Shown: piece after piece, positions 17,096 through 26,098 of the stretch
Position numbering within the stretch: the stretch's first letter is position 1
Layout: every line of letters starts with the position of its first letter
Source of the DNA: Nanobdellota archaeon
GTDB lineage: Archaea; Nanobdellota; Nanobdellia; Woesearchaeales; UBA583
Direction: 5' to 3'
Length of the DNA: 43,127 nt
NCBI GenBank assembly: GCA_022565615.1
Contig: JAIUMM010000012.1
Span: 1 to 43,127 of the forward strand
The notes under the pieces: model-generated
Seen by the model: only the letters and a program-made list of their open reading frames with translations
Databases searched by the model: none
What the model was told of the DNA's origin: nothing
Position numbers and translations under genes: made by a program

Positions 17096-18112
17096 TTATA
17101 TCTGCTTCATATTTTTTTTATCACCATACTCCTCTCTATAAGCCTCTAGAAATAAAATAAAAAATGCAAATAGAAGTGGCCCTAAAACTAACCCTAACAT
17201 TCCAAATAACGAAATTCCTGCAAATACTCCTACTAATACAAACAAAGGATGAAGCTTAAAATACCTATTTACTAACTTAGGTCTAATAAAATTATCAATT
17301 TGAGAAACCAACAAAGCTCCCCATAATAACACAAATATACCCATCCCCACATTTCCATTTATTATTAAATAAATACCAATTGGAAGCCACACCATAAACG
17401 CTCCAACAACTGGAATTAGCGATAAAATAATAGTTACAATTCCCCAAAAAAAAGCACCATGAACTCCTGCAATTACAAAAGAAATAGTAGCAAGTAATCC
17501 TTGTATGATTGCTGTTAATACTTGACCAATTAGCAACGCTTTTATCGCAAATCCACTTTGTGACACTAATTTTTCAGATCTTTTAAGAGAAAAAGGAATA
17601 AATGTATACGCTGTTTTTAGTGCTGATTCTTTTTGAGTTAATGCATAAAATAAAACAAAGAAAAAAATAAATAATGAGACTAAAAATGTAGTTGTAATCG
17701 ATACAAATATTTGAGAATAGTTTTGTAAATTTTCAATAAATGAATCTCTTAAAAATCCAAAAGTATCAGTAAGTGAAACTTCAATTCCAAATGAATCATT
17801 TAACCAATCTTCTATGTCTGCTACATTCTCTAAACCAATTCTAATATCACTAACCTGATTATACACAACTCCTGCAACTAAAGCTAGAGGAATAATTACA
17901 AGCAAAAAAATTGAAATTAATGTAATTGCTGCAGGCAGTGTTTCACCTCCTATTTTTTGTTGAATTTTCAAATAAAATGGATACATCAAATATGCTAAAA
18001 CAACTGCAAGAATAATTGGAGCAAAATATGGAAGCAACATATATAGTAAAAATAACCCCGAAGTAATTAAAAGAACTAAAGCGAATATTTTTCTAAATTT
18101 TTCATCAAACAT
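17096..18112 (-). CDS. AI-2E family transporter (TqsA/PerM-like)
   Basis: 338 aa with seven to eight membrane helices. The family pattern is evident: APIILAVVLAYLMYPFY near the N-terminus, a soluble segment at about residues 80-130, then a later helix pair with ALLIGQVLTAIIQG, LSLIPVVGAFMVWLPIG and the end LGMLGLVLGPLLFAFF. Members are putative permeases or antiporters; the substrate cannot be read from sequence. The slipin and the SurA-like lipoprotein genes lie just upstream on the same strand, each with its own gap, so a common membrane-quality context is possible. Confidence 0.88.
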   Translation of the reverse strand: MFDEKFRKIFALVLLITSGLFLLYMLLPYFAPIILAVVLAYLMYPFYLKIQQKIGGETLPAAITLISIFLLVIIPLALVAGVVYNQVSDIRIGLENVADIEDWLNDSFGIEVSLTDTFGFLRDSFIENLQNYSQIFVSITTTFLVSLFIFFFVLFYALTQKESALKTAYTFIPFSLKRSEKLVSQSGFAIKALLIGQVLTAIIQGLLATISFVIAGVHGAFFWGIVTIILSLIPVVGAFMVWLPIGIYLIINGNVGMGIFVLLWGALLVSQIDNFIRPKLVNRYFKLHPLFVLVGVFAGISLFGMLGLVLGPLLFAFFILFLEAYREEYGDKKNMKQI

Positions 18113-18187
18113 AGTTAAAATAGACTATAGAGATTTATAAACTCTACTATAACTATTAGTTTTAGAAAAAAAATATTTTTAAATTAC

Positions 18188-18931
18188 TTATTTCCTCTTC
18201 AAAATATCAGTAAAATCAGTTGGGAAAAAAATAAATTTCTGTGAAGGATCTGATGCTATATCATTAATTGTATGTAAAGCCCTTAACTGCATTCCACCAG
18301 GATGTTTTGCCAAAGTCTCAGCTGCCATTGCTAAATTTTTTGAAGCAGTAACTTCACCTTCAGATTTAATAATAATTCCTCTCTTCTCCCTCTCAGCTTC
18401 TGCTTCTCTTGCCATCATCCTTTGTAAACTCTCTGGGAGTTCAATATGCTTTAACTCAACTCTCTCAACAGTTAAACCCCATTTATCTGAAGCCTTGTCA
18501 ATAATTGATTTAATTTTATCTGAAATTGAATCTCTATTTGCAAGTAATTCATCAAGTGAAACTTCTCCTACAACATCTCTCATAGTAGTTTGTGCAAGCT
18601 GAGAAATTGCATAATAATAATCCTCAACACCTAAAATTGCTTTTTCAACATTATAGACAAAATAATATGTTACAGCATCCACATTTACAGACACTTTATC
18701 TCTTGTAATACAATCTTGTTTTGGAACATCAACTGTCTTAATTCTAATATCAACTCGTTCAAATGTTTGAATAACTGGAATTACAACATGTAATCCAGGT
18801 CCCATCATAGAAGTAAATTTTCCAAGTGTAAACTTCATTCCTTTTTCATATTGCATAATTACCCTCAGTCCAGCTAGAACTAAAATAATTAAAGCAATAG
18901 ATATAATACTTATAACAGTTACCACAACCAT
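18188..18931 (-). CDS. Slipin / SPFH-domain (stomatin-like) membrane protein
   Basis: 247 aa. One N-terminal membrane helix (residues 3-24) is followed by the SPFH domain: EKGMKFTLGKF, GPGLHVVIPVIQTFERVDIR, VDAVTYYFVYNV. The coiled C-terminal half contains ERVELKHIELPESLQRMMAREAEAEREKR. Slipins form ring-like scaffolds in membranes and usually pair with an NfeD-type protease; none is seen next to it here. Length and order of motifs are normal for archaeal members. Confidence 0.92.
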   Translation of the reverse strand: MVVVTVISIISIALIILVLAGLRVIMQYEKGMKFTLGKFTSMMGPGLHVVIPVIQTFERVDIRIKTVDVPKQDCITRDKVSVNVDAVTYYFVYNVEKAILGVEDYYYAISQLAQTTMRDVVGEVSLDELLANRDSISDKIKSIIDKASDKWGLTVERVELKHIELPESLQRMMAREAEAEREKRGIIIKSEGEVTASKNLAMAAETLAKHPGGMQLRALHTINDIASDPSQKFIFFPTDFTDILKRK

Positions 18932-19025
18932 ACAAAATTAATAAAACAATAATATTTAAATATTTGGAATTTTAAAAGAAAGTTAAAAAAAATCTATAAT
19001 TTAAAAAATAATACAAAAATTGAAT

Positions 19026-19757
19026 TTAACTAAATTCAATATCTGCACTTTGTTGTAATTCTTGAATTCTTTGATTAATTACTTCTTGTTGAAATTCTGA
19101 TTCAATTAATTGAACTATTTCTTGTTCAACTTCTTCAAGTGGAGGTAATTCATCTCCCATCTGTAAACGAGCTTGTTCATAATACGCTTGAACATCTTCT
19201 TGTGTCACTTCAAACTCTTGCTCTTCAAGTAATGTATCAATATATGCTTGAACTGCTAAACTCTCTTTAATTTGTTGAAATTCTTGATTAAATGAAAGAC
19301 CTTGAGATTCAATTTGTTCTCTATATTCATCAAGACTTGAACCTTGCATTGCAAGTTGAGCCTCAATTACTTGTTCAGCCTCTTCATCACTTACTTCAAT
19401 TCCTGAACTTTGAACTTCTTGAAGCAATAATCTCTCACCAATTACTTGATTTAAAGCTTGATCTTCACTAATTTGTTGTCCTTGCATCATCATAGTTTGT
19501 TGAAATCCTACTACATCTTGCACTAAAATTTCATCTCCATTAACTCTTGCAACAACTTCACCTAAATCTAATTGGTCTTGTTGATTATTATCAATTTGAG
19601 TAGTATCTTCAATATTACTACTTACTGTATCAGCTGGATTTTCAACTTCTTCATTATTCTGGATTGTTTCAATTGGATCTTGAGGAGCAGAACATCCTGC
19701 AACTAAGACCACGAAAAACAATGAAAAAAATACTACTAGTTTTTGTTGTATTTTCAT
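19026..19757 (-). CDS. SurA_N-type lipoprotein chaperone (no PPIase domain)
   Basis: 243 aa. The N-terminus has a lipobox (VLVAGC, Cys22), so the protein is probably lipid-anchored outside the membrane. A Gln/Asn/Asp-rich linker leads to GEVVARVNGDEILVQDVVGFQ, the start of the SurA/PpiC N-terminal chaperone domain, with its helices to about residue 200 and a C-terminal helix. The parvulin prolyl isomerase domain is missing. It probably holds exported proteins during folding, alongside the DsbA-like protein (inference). It shows how this organism handles secreted proteins with tools usual in bacteria. Confidence 0.8.
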   Translation of the reverse strand: MKIQQKLVVFFSLFFVVLVAGCSAPQDPIETIQNNEEVENPADTVSSNIEDTTQIDNNQQDQLDLGEVVARVNGDEILVQDVVGFQQTMMMQGQQISEDQALNQVIGERLLLQEVQSSGIEVSDEEAEQVIEAQLAMQGSSLDEYREQIESQGLSFNQEFQQIKESLAVQAYIDTLLEEQEFEVTQEDVQAYYEQARLQMGDELPPLEEVEQEIVQLIESEFQQEVINQRIQELQQSADIEFS

Positions 19758-19863
19758 TGTACCACAAAACCTATAACTCCACTTTTATAAGTTTTTTTCA
19801 CGATAGTATGAAAATGCTAAAAAGTAATTATCAAAAAAGAAGTTTTCTCTAAATATATTATTT

Positions 19864-21225
19864 CTAACTAAAACAATATTCTAAAGAACTTCTTATTTTA
19901 TCATTTAAAATTCCTCTCTCTTCCAAATCTTCACATAATTTATCATCTTGTAAAAATAAATGTAAATATACTAAATCCTCTTTTCGTGTTTTTTTATACG
20001 ACCTGTGAATTAACCCAGCAAATTCTTCAACTGGTGTCATTTCCTCCTCTTTATCTTTTTGTAACTTAGTTCTATTCTTTAAACTTAGTACTTTACTCCC
20101 AAAAATCCAACTCTTAAGCAGTCTTTGGTTTTGTTCAATTTTAGTAATTGTAGTTGAATTATCTTGAGCGTGAGTATTAATAGCATATGAAGAATAAAAA
20201 TAAATATAAACTAAATATCTCCAATACTGCCACTTGTAAATTCTCCTCTTATACACATCAGCTTTTGAGAGTTCTAAAAATGCTTTAAGTCTCACATTTG
20301 GATTTAATTGAATAATATTCTCCTCTAAATACAAAATAATATCATCAATTAATACATCTTGATACGAACTTTTCTCAAGAGCCTCTTTAGCAGATTTAGA
20401 ATTGAAAATATCAAAAACTAACTCTTCAATTTTAGCCTTATATGAACGCTTCTCAAACACATCACTTGGTTTAAACTCATTATTAATTGAACTATGAGCT
20501 TGAATATCGTTAATAAATCCACGAATATCACTTGATTTATGGTATTCAATAAAATTTTTAAGCACTTCTTCATCATATGTAATTCCTTCTTTTTCAAAAA
20601 TTCTCTTAGCAATACTTACATGTAACTCTTTAGTATGTTCTTCAAAATCAATAATAGATGCAACTTTTTTAAGTGCTTTTACTTGATTAGATTCCTTTTT
20701 ATTTGCAGTAAATACAAATTTAAATTTAGAAGTTTTCATCATTGAAATTATCTCATTTACACCTCCTCTATCATATGTTCCTGAAATACCATCAGCTTCA
20801 TCAATTAAAATTAATTTTTCTTGATTAAATAGAGATTTAGAACGTAAAATTTCACTTAAAAATTCAATAATTGATTTTTTAGAACGCACATCACTTGCAT
20901 TTAATTCAACTATTTCCAAATTATAATATTTAGCATATGCATTTAAAGTAGAAGTTTTTCCACATCCTGGACTTCCTACTAGTAAAATACTTTTTTTAGT
21001 ATCTTTTGATTTAAAAAATTCATCAATTTTTTTAATAGCACTAGTTTTAGGAAGAGAAGTAATATCTTCGAGTTGATATTTTATAAACCATGGTAAAAAT
21101 CTCTCAATATGTTCATGTTTATGAGTTTGTTTCAATTCACCCATATCAATTGACAAATCAGAGTTAATAATTTCAGCAGGTGCTTGTTCCTTTTTCACAT
21201 CTACACCAAAAGAAAATAAATCCAT
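19864..21225 (-). CDS. rfcL: Replication factor C large subunit
   Basis: 453 aa AAA+ ATPase. RFC loads the PCNA clamp at primer ends. The N-terminal part holds FLPWFIKYQLEDITSLPK, Walker A GSPGCGKT (84-91), ELNASDVRSKKSI and Walker B LILIDEADG (138-146), with FTAN as sensor 1. The C-terminal 200 residues form the helical collar. No obvious PCNA-interacting peptide is seen at the C-terminus, where many archaeal RfcL proteins have one. The small subunit is not in this window. It is 49 bases downstream of the DUF285 lipoprotein start region on the same strand. Confidence 0.93.
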   Translation of the reverse strand: MDLFSFGVDVKKEQAPAEIINSDLSIDMGELKQTHKHEHIERFLPWFIKYQLEDITSLPKTSAIKKIDEFFKSKDTKKSILLVGSPGCGKTSTLNAYAKYYNLEIVELNASDVRSKKSIIEFLSEILRSKSLFNQEKLILIDEADGISGTYDRGGVNEIISMMKTSKFKFVFTANKKESNQVKALKKVASIIDFEEHTKELHVSIAKRIFEKEGITYDEEVLKNFIEYHKSSDIRGFINDIQAHSSINNEFKPSDVFEKRSYKAKIEELVFDIFNSKSAKEALEKSSYQDVLIDDIILYLEENIIQLNPNVRLKAFLELSKADVYKRRIYKWQYWRYLVYIYFYSSYAINTHAQDNSTTITKIEQNQRLLKSWIFGSKVLSLKNRTKLQKDKEEEMTPVEEFAGLIHRSYKKTRKEDLVYLHLFLQDDKLCEDLEERGILNDKIRSSLEYCFS

Positions 21226-21273
21226 AATTAATTTTAGTTAACTATTTTTTATAAATTGTTGTATTATTGTAAT

Positions 21274-22656
21274 TTAGCACAGGCCTTCATCTTGAATTGT
21301 CCAGTTCAATTCATTAATAAGTCTGTTATGTGACTCTTGATCTGTAAAACATAAACCTTTTGCACCAATAATAATGTCTTGAAAACCTATTTTAGACCAA
21401 GAACTTAACATTGAGTTATAATTTTCAATACTAATATTTGAATTATCAAACATTCTAGAAGCTCCTCGATAATTAAAGCTTCTTCCCTCACCTTGTAAAC
21501 TCGACAAATCCCAATTACTTAAATCTTGATTAAATGAACTTCTATAAACTATAAAATTATTAATAGGATGTGAAAACATTCCAATCATACTATTAACATT
21601 ACTAACATTCCAATTACTAATATCTTGATTAAAAGAGCTTGCACTTAGAAACATACTTTCCATATTTCTAACGTTACTAACATCCCAATTACTAATGTCT
21701 TGATTAAAATATCTTGCATTTATAAACATACTTTCCATATTTCTAACGTTACTAACATCCCAATTACTTAAATCTTGATTAAAATGTCTTACATTTCTAA
21801 ACATATAACTCATATCTTCAACGTTGCCAACGTTCCAATTACTAATATCTTGATCAAGTTCTTCTAAATAGGAAAACATACTTTGCATATTTTTTACATT
21901 GCTAACATTCCAAGAGTTTAAAGTACTCTTAAATGAATGAGCATTCATAAACATATTTCTCATATTAGTAACATTGCTCACTTCCCAACTATTGATATCA
22001 CCATTAAAAGAAGAAGCACTTCTAAACATACTCTCCATGTTTTTCACATTACTCACATCCCAATTACTAATGTTCTGATTAAATGTATTAGCGTAACTAA
22101 ACATACTTTGCATTACAGTAACATTGCTCACATCCCAATTACTAATGTCCTGATTAAAAGAGCTTGCACTAAAAAACATACTCCTCATATTTTTTACATT
22201 TTTTACATCCCAATGACCAATATCAGTATTAAAGTTATTAGCTCCATTAAAAATAAAAGCCATAGTTGTGACATTTCTTGTATCCCAATATCCAATTTCT
22301 GAATTAAAGTTTGAATTTTGAAATAAAGAACTCATATCAGTTATTTGTCCTGTAAATATATTATGAATTGAATCTGAAAATGTGAAGTTAATTCCATATG
22401 CTTCTATTTGTCTATCAACTCCATAATTAATTTCAGTAGCATTTAATAACATTTTTTTATCGACAATTAACATTCCTTTACATATTCCTCTTTCTCCTAT
22501 AGTTCCAATATTTTCTAAATTAAAGCATTCATCATTATCTTCAATTAGGGTAAATTCATTACTATCTTCCTTAACTTCATTAGAGCATCCAGAAAGTATA
22601 ATTAATAACGATAATCCAATTAAATAAAAAAAATTATTTTTTTTCAATAAATCCAT
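21274..22656 (-). CDS. BspA-like surface lipoprotein with DUF285 repeats
   Basis: 460 aa from the ATG at 22656, picked because a TATA box (22681-22690) lies 25-34 bases upstream; the ATG at 22674 is too near. A lipobox (IILSGC) makes it a lipid-anchored surface protein. From about residue 100 to 370 there are about ten copies of a 25-residue repeat of the form FNQDISNWDVSNVxNMxxMF, the DUF285/BspA type known from mycoplasmas and some bacteria. It probably displays a stacked beta/helix surface for binding (inference). The repeats are also near-identical at DNA level (about 75-nt units), which allows copy number change by slippage or recombination. Confidence 0.9.
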   Translation of the reverse strand: MDLLKKNNFFYLIGLSLLIILSGCSNEVKEDSNEFTLIEDNDECFNLENIGTIGERGICKGMLIVDKKMLLNATEINYGVDRQIEAYGINFTFSDSIHNIFTGQITDMSSLFQNSNFNSEIGYWDTRNVTTMAFIFNGANNFNTDIGHWDVKNVKNMRSMFFSASSFNQDISNWDVSNVTVMQSMFSYANTFNQNISNWDVSNVKNMESMFRSASSFNGDINSWEVSNVTNMRNMFMNAHSFKSTLNSWNVSNVKNMQSMFSYLEELDQDISNWNVGNVEDMSYMFRNVRHFNQDLSNWDVSNVRNMESMFINARYFNQDISNWDVSNVRNMESMFLSASSFNQDISNWNVSNVNSMIGMFSHPINNFIVYRSSFNQDLSNWDLSSLQGEGRSFNYRGASRMFDNSNISIENYNSMLSSWSKIGFQDIIIGAKGLCFTDQESHNRLINELNWTIQDEGLC

Positions 22657-22680
22657 AATATTTACATTGAACACTTTGAG

Positions 22681-22690
22681 TTTATAAAAT
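22681..22690 (-). promoter_or_regulatory. TATA box for the DUF285 lipoprotein
   Basis: ATTTTATAAA on the minus strand, about 29 bases from the ATG at 22656. This spacing decides between two in-frame start codons. Confidence 0.5.
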
Positions 22691-22813
22691 TATTTTTTTA
22701 TTTTAGTCAAGCATTTATATAAATTGTTGTATTATTAAGAAGAAGAAAATTAAGCTTTTGTCACAAAATATAACTATAAAAATATATAAAAAAAGTTCGT
22801 ATAATATTTTTAT

Positions 22814-23674
22814 ATGAGTTCAATTTCAAAAAGTATTAATCCTCTTATTATATCTCAAAATAAAGAATTAATAACAGAATTAAAACTAAGAGGATTTTCT
22901 AAACATACTCAAAAAATGTATTCACTATATTTTAAGCAGTTTTTAGAATTTTGTGAAGAAGAAGGAACTCAAATAAATTCTATCTCACAAGAAGATGTTA
23001 AACTTTATTTAGCTCATAAATTAGAGCAAGGTATTAATCCAAGAACCATTGGTTTAATTAAAGCAGCTCTTCTTTTCTATTTCAATGAACTTAAAAAATT
23101 AAATTTTGAAATTAAAACACCAAAATTTCAACGAAAAACTCCTCAAGTTCTTACAAAAGAAGAACTCAGAGAACTATTTTCAAAAATTACAAATACTAAA
23201 CATAAACTTATGCTCCAACTGTATTACGCAGCTGGACTTAGACTTAGTGAAGTAATTAATTTAAAGATGAAAGATATCGGATTTAATGATAAAACAATAT
23301 GGGTTCGTGATGGTAAAGGAGGAAAAGATAGAATGAGTATTTTACCTCAATTTTTAATTGATGAACTCAAAGAATTTTGTGAAAAAAATACATTAGATAA
23401 AAATAACTTTATTTTTACCAATATTAAAGGAGATCCATACTCTTCAAGAATGGTTCAAAAAATTCTAGAGAGAGTTAAAGATAAAGTTTCATTTAACAAA
23501 GATATTCATATTCACACACTCAGACACTCATTTGCAACACATTTACTTGAAGATGGAGTAGATATTAGAATAATTCAAGAATTACTAGGACACAGCGATT
23601 TATCAACAACACAAATTTATACTAAAATTGCAAATGAACAGTTGAAAAAAATTAAAAGTCCTCTGGAGGATTAA
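22814..23674 (+). CDS. xerA: Tyrosine recombinase XerA
   Basis: 286 aa. A SAM-like N-terminal domain (RGFSKHTQKMYSLYFKQF, 26-43) is followed by the catalytic domain with all six residues: R143 (AGLRLSEV), K168 (DGKGGKDR), H234 and R237 (HTLRHSFATHL), H260 (LLGHSDL) and nucleophile Y269 (TTQIYT). XerA resolves chromosome dimers at a dif site in archaea. I could not identify a dif sequence nearby. It is a chromosomal-type recombinase; no att sites or phage genes accompany it. The ferredoxin gene follows after 14 bases, with GGAGG in the last codons of xerA. Confidence 0.9.
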   Translation: MSSISKSINPLIISQNKELITELKLRGFSKHTQKMYSLYFKQFLEFCEEEGTQINSISQEDVKLYLAHKLEQGINPRTIGLIKAALLFYFNELKKLNFEIKTPKFQRKTPQVLTKEELRELFSKITNTKHKLMLQLYYAAGLRLSEVINLKMKDIGFNDKTIWVRDGKGGKDRMSILPQFLIDELKEFCEKNTLDKNNFIFTNIKGDPYSSRMVQKILERVKDKVSFNKDIHIHTLRHSFATHLLEDGVDIRIIQELLGHSDLSTTQIYTKIANEQLKKIKSPLED

Positions 23675-23688
23675 TACTAAAAATAAAA

Positions 23689-23997
23689 ATGGTTTTAGAA
23701 AAAAAAGATACCAACATACCAAAACCTCAAATTCATCTCCTCATATGTATAAACTCAAGAACCAACTCAGATATGCCTCATTGTAGTTTAAATTTCACAA
23801 TTGATGATTTTAAAAAATTTAAACAATGGATTATTGAAGAAAAATTACTTTTAAAAGTTAAAATTACAGCTACACGTTGCCTAGGATTATGCTCAAAAGA
23901 TAAATCAATATGTCTATTATATCCAAAACAAGAATACTATCTCTTCAATACTATAGAAGATTTAAAAGAATTAATATATAAAAATCTTAAAACATAA
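23689..23997 (+). CDS. Thioredoxin-fold [2Fe-2S] ferredoxin
   Basis: 102 aa. The four cluster cysteines fit the thioredoxin-like ferredoxin family (NuoE/Aquifex-type): one in HLLICINS, one in MPHCSLN, and the pair TRCLGLCSK, followed by the typical LLYPKQEYYLFNTIEDL ending. It would carry electrons in the cytosol; no partner dehydrogenase is visible in the window. It is translationally linked to xerA, though the two have no known functional tie. The organism therefore keeps some Fe-S protein chemistry. Confidence 0.85.
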   Translation: MVLEKKDTNIPKPQIHLLICINSRTNSDMPHCSLNFTIDDFKKFKQWIIEEKLLLKVKITATRCLGLCSKDKSICLLYPKQEYYLFNTIEDLKELIYKNLKT

Positions 23998-24052
23998 TTC
24001 TCCTCCTCATAACCAATATATTTAAATAGAAACTACTTCTAAATATAATATA

Positions 24053-24721
24053 ATGAGTATTGATGTAGAATTATTTCCAAGAAGAATTCAATCTATAATT
24101 AAAGAGATGAATTTGCCTTCTTTAAGACCCTCTCAAGAAAAAGCTATAAAACAAGGTCTTTTTACTACTCAAAATAATATGCTAGTATCAGCTCCAACAG
24201 CATCAGGTAAAACATTAATTGCAGAGTTTGCAATGCTTCAAACAATATTAGAATTTAAAAAACGAGTAGTATATGTAGTACCTCTAAAAGCTCTTGCTAG
24301 TGAAAAATATAGAGAATTTGATGAACTATACTCAAAATATTTTTCAGTTCACATGTCAATTGGAGAAGTTCAAACTCAAAATTATGTAAAAGATTTCGAT
24401 TTACTCTTAGTTACAGCTGAAAAACTAGATTCATTACTCAGACACTCCAATTCGTTTATTAAAGAAGTTGGGCTTATCATTATTGATGAAATTCATTTAT
24501 TAAATGATGAGAGCAGAGGTCCTACTCTTGAAGTTCTAATTACACTTTTTAAAATAAAATATAATCAAATTAGAATTTTAGGACTCTCAGCTACAATTAA
24601 AAATAAAGAAGAATTAGCACAGTGGCTCAACGCAGAATTAGTATATGACACATTTAGACCTGTTGAATTACATCATTATACTTATTTAGATGATACTCTT
24701 AAATTTCATAAAAAAAATTAA
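24053..24721 (+). CDS. Truncated Ski2/Hel308-type helicase (RecA1 domain only)
   Basis: 222 aa. The first helicase domain is intact: SLRPSQEKAI (Q-like motif), Walker A APTASGKT (47-54), VVPLKALASEKY, Walker B DEIH (145-148) and motif III SAT (179-181). It closes with VYDTFRPVELHHY, where full Hel308/Ski2 proteins (about 700 aa) go on into RecA2, winged helix and ratchet domains. Here a normal TAA ends it and the convergent truD begins 11 bases later, so no downstream remnant exists. It could be a remnant of a deletion or a domain working with a partner. A single RecA domain cannot act as a helicase alone. Confidence 0.85.
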   Translation: MSIDVELFPRRIQSIIKEMNLPSLRPSQEKAIKQGLFTTQNNMLVSAPTASGKTLIAEFAMLQTILEFKKRVVYVVPLKALASEKYREFDELYSKYFSVHMSIGEVQTQNYVKDFDLLLVTAEKLDSLLRHSNSFIKEVGLIIIDEIHLLNDESRGPTLEVLITLFKIKYNQIRILGLSATIKNKEELAQWLNAELVYDTFRPVELHHYTYLDDTLKFHKKN

Positions 24722-24731
24722 ATAAATTTAT

Positions 24732-25967
24732 CTAAAATCTTATAATCTCCTCTTCTTCACTAATTTCTGAAATAACTTGTGTTGCATAACTTCCTGTTTG
24801 TAAATCAAATGATATTTTTAATGTATTTGAGTCTATTTCCTCACAAGTATAATTTTTAACAATAGAAAATATCTCCTTTTCAATTGCAAAGAGTTGTAAT
24901 TCAGGCATATGTTTTAATTGCAAATCTTCAACTTTTAAGTCTAACTCTTTGAGTAATTCAATGTTTTTTTCAAATCCAATTGAAGAACTATCCATATCAA
25001 ATCCCACTAAACTAATTTTTTCAATACTTTTAATATTTTCATCACCTTTTAAATTTAAATTTAAATTATTTAATCTATCTTTTATATGTAAAAGATGTTT
25101 ATTAAATATTGCACTTTGAAATGCATGTATATATAATGTTCTAAGTTTTTTTGGAAGAGTCCTAAAAGCTCCACTAACATCTTTAGGAGTATTAATCAAA
25201 TGATTTATTATTGATAGGTATCCTCTTAAAAATTGTGGTAATACTTCTTTAACTTCTGGATATTTTATCTTTAATTCTTCTTGTGAGAGTTCTTCAAAAT
25301 TTGTTTTAATTTCTTCTATTAAAGTGATGTAAGAATTAATTTTTACTATCTCCTCTTCATCATCAATATTTTGTGGAAGAGAGAGTAATATTTCAAATAA
25401 AGCATTTTTAATTTGATTTTTAATCAGTAATAAACCTATTTTGTGTGTATTTTTACAAATACCAAATCTTTGAGTTTGAAAAAAATTAAAAACTTTAAAT
25501 TCATTTTCTGTTTCATTTTCAGTTTCATTCTCCTTTTCCTTTTCTTTTTTCATAAACTTCTCTTTTTCTTCTTCACTTACTTCTTCTAAAATAATTTCAA
25601 ATCTATTTCCCAAATTATTACTTAGATTTAATCTATTATTGAATTGACCAACATGTTCAAGTTTCATATCTTCACTTTGAGAATTTAAAAGTTCTACAAA
25701 TTCAAAAGCTTTTTGTTCACTACAATTCTGAATTGAAATTAATTGTGTTGTAATTGCAACTTTATCTTTAGTTCCACAAAAATGAATTCTCTTTGAATTA
25801 ATACTTAATTTTTGAGCAAGAAATACAATAGCTTTTTGACCTGATAAATTAATTTTTGTAAATAAGAAATATGCATAATTTCCACCTACTCCTTTTTCTT
25901 CTTGTAATTGTTTTAAATCATATAACTCATCAACTCTAAAATGAGAAGGTTCTCTTTTAATTATCAT
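24732..25967 (-). CDS. truD: tRNA pseudouridine(13) synthase TruD
   Basis: 411 aa. The TruD catalytic motif HFCGTKDKVAITTQ (D68 is the nucleophile) and the second motif FNFFQTQRFG are both present, as is the N-terminal IKREPSHFRVDEL. TruD makes pseudouridine at position 13 of tRNA. A low-complexity Glu/Lys/Asn insert (about 135-157, repeats of ETEN) interrupts the region before the QRFG motif. The C-terminal part contains the TRUD insertion domain. The gene is convergent with the truncated helicase. Confidence 0.93.
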   Translation of the reverse strand: MIIKREPSHFRVDELYDLKQLQEEKGVGGNYAYFLFTKINLSGQKAIVFLAQKLSINSKRIHFCGTKDKVAITTQLISIQNCSEQKAFEFVELLNSQSEDMKLEHVGQFNNRLNLSNNLGNRFEIILEEVSEEEKEKFMKKEKEKENETENETENEFKVFNFFQTQRFGICKNTHKIGLLLIKNQIKNALFEILLSLPQNIDDEEEIVKINSYITLIEEIKTNFEELSQEELKIKYPEVKEVLPQFLRGYLSIINHLINTPKDVSGAFRTLPKKLRTLYIHAFQSAIFNKHLLHIKDRLNNLNLNLKGDENIKSIEKISLVGFDMDSSSIGFEKNIELLKELDLKVEDLQLKHMPELQLFAIEKEIFSIVKNYTCEEIDSNTLKISFDLQTGSYATQVISEISEEEEIIRF

Positions 25968-26098
25968 ATAAAGTTTAGTCTATATTTACATATAAAAGTA
26001 TGTAATATTAAATAATTCAAATTAGTAAAAAAAAATTAAATGAAATTTTACTTCTAAAGTTACAAATATTTTTAAACTTTAAACAGAATAATTTAATC

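Noticed and set aside
21500-22300. Regular repeats of about 75 bases that could be taken for a CRISPR array
   Set aside because: The repeats are coding and directly adjacent, without unique spacers; no cas genes are in the window.
21937-22302. A plus-strand open frame opposite the DUF285 repeats, with periodic His/Ile/Thr
   Set aside because: The periodicity is the mirror of the real repeats on the other strand.
22740-22813. A dif site just upstream of xerA
   Set aside because: The region is AT-rich with short partial palindromes, but no two 11-base half-sites with a central spacer could be recognised.
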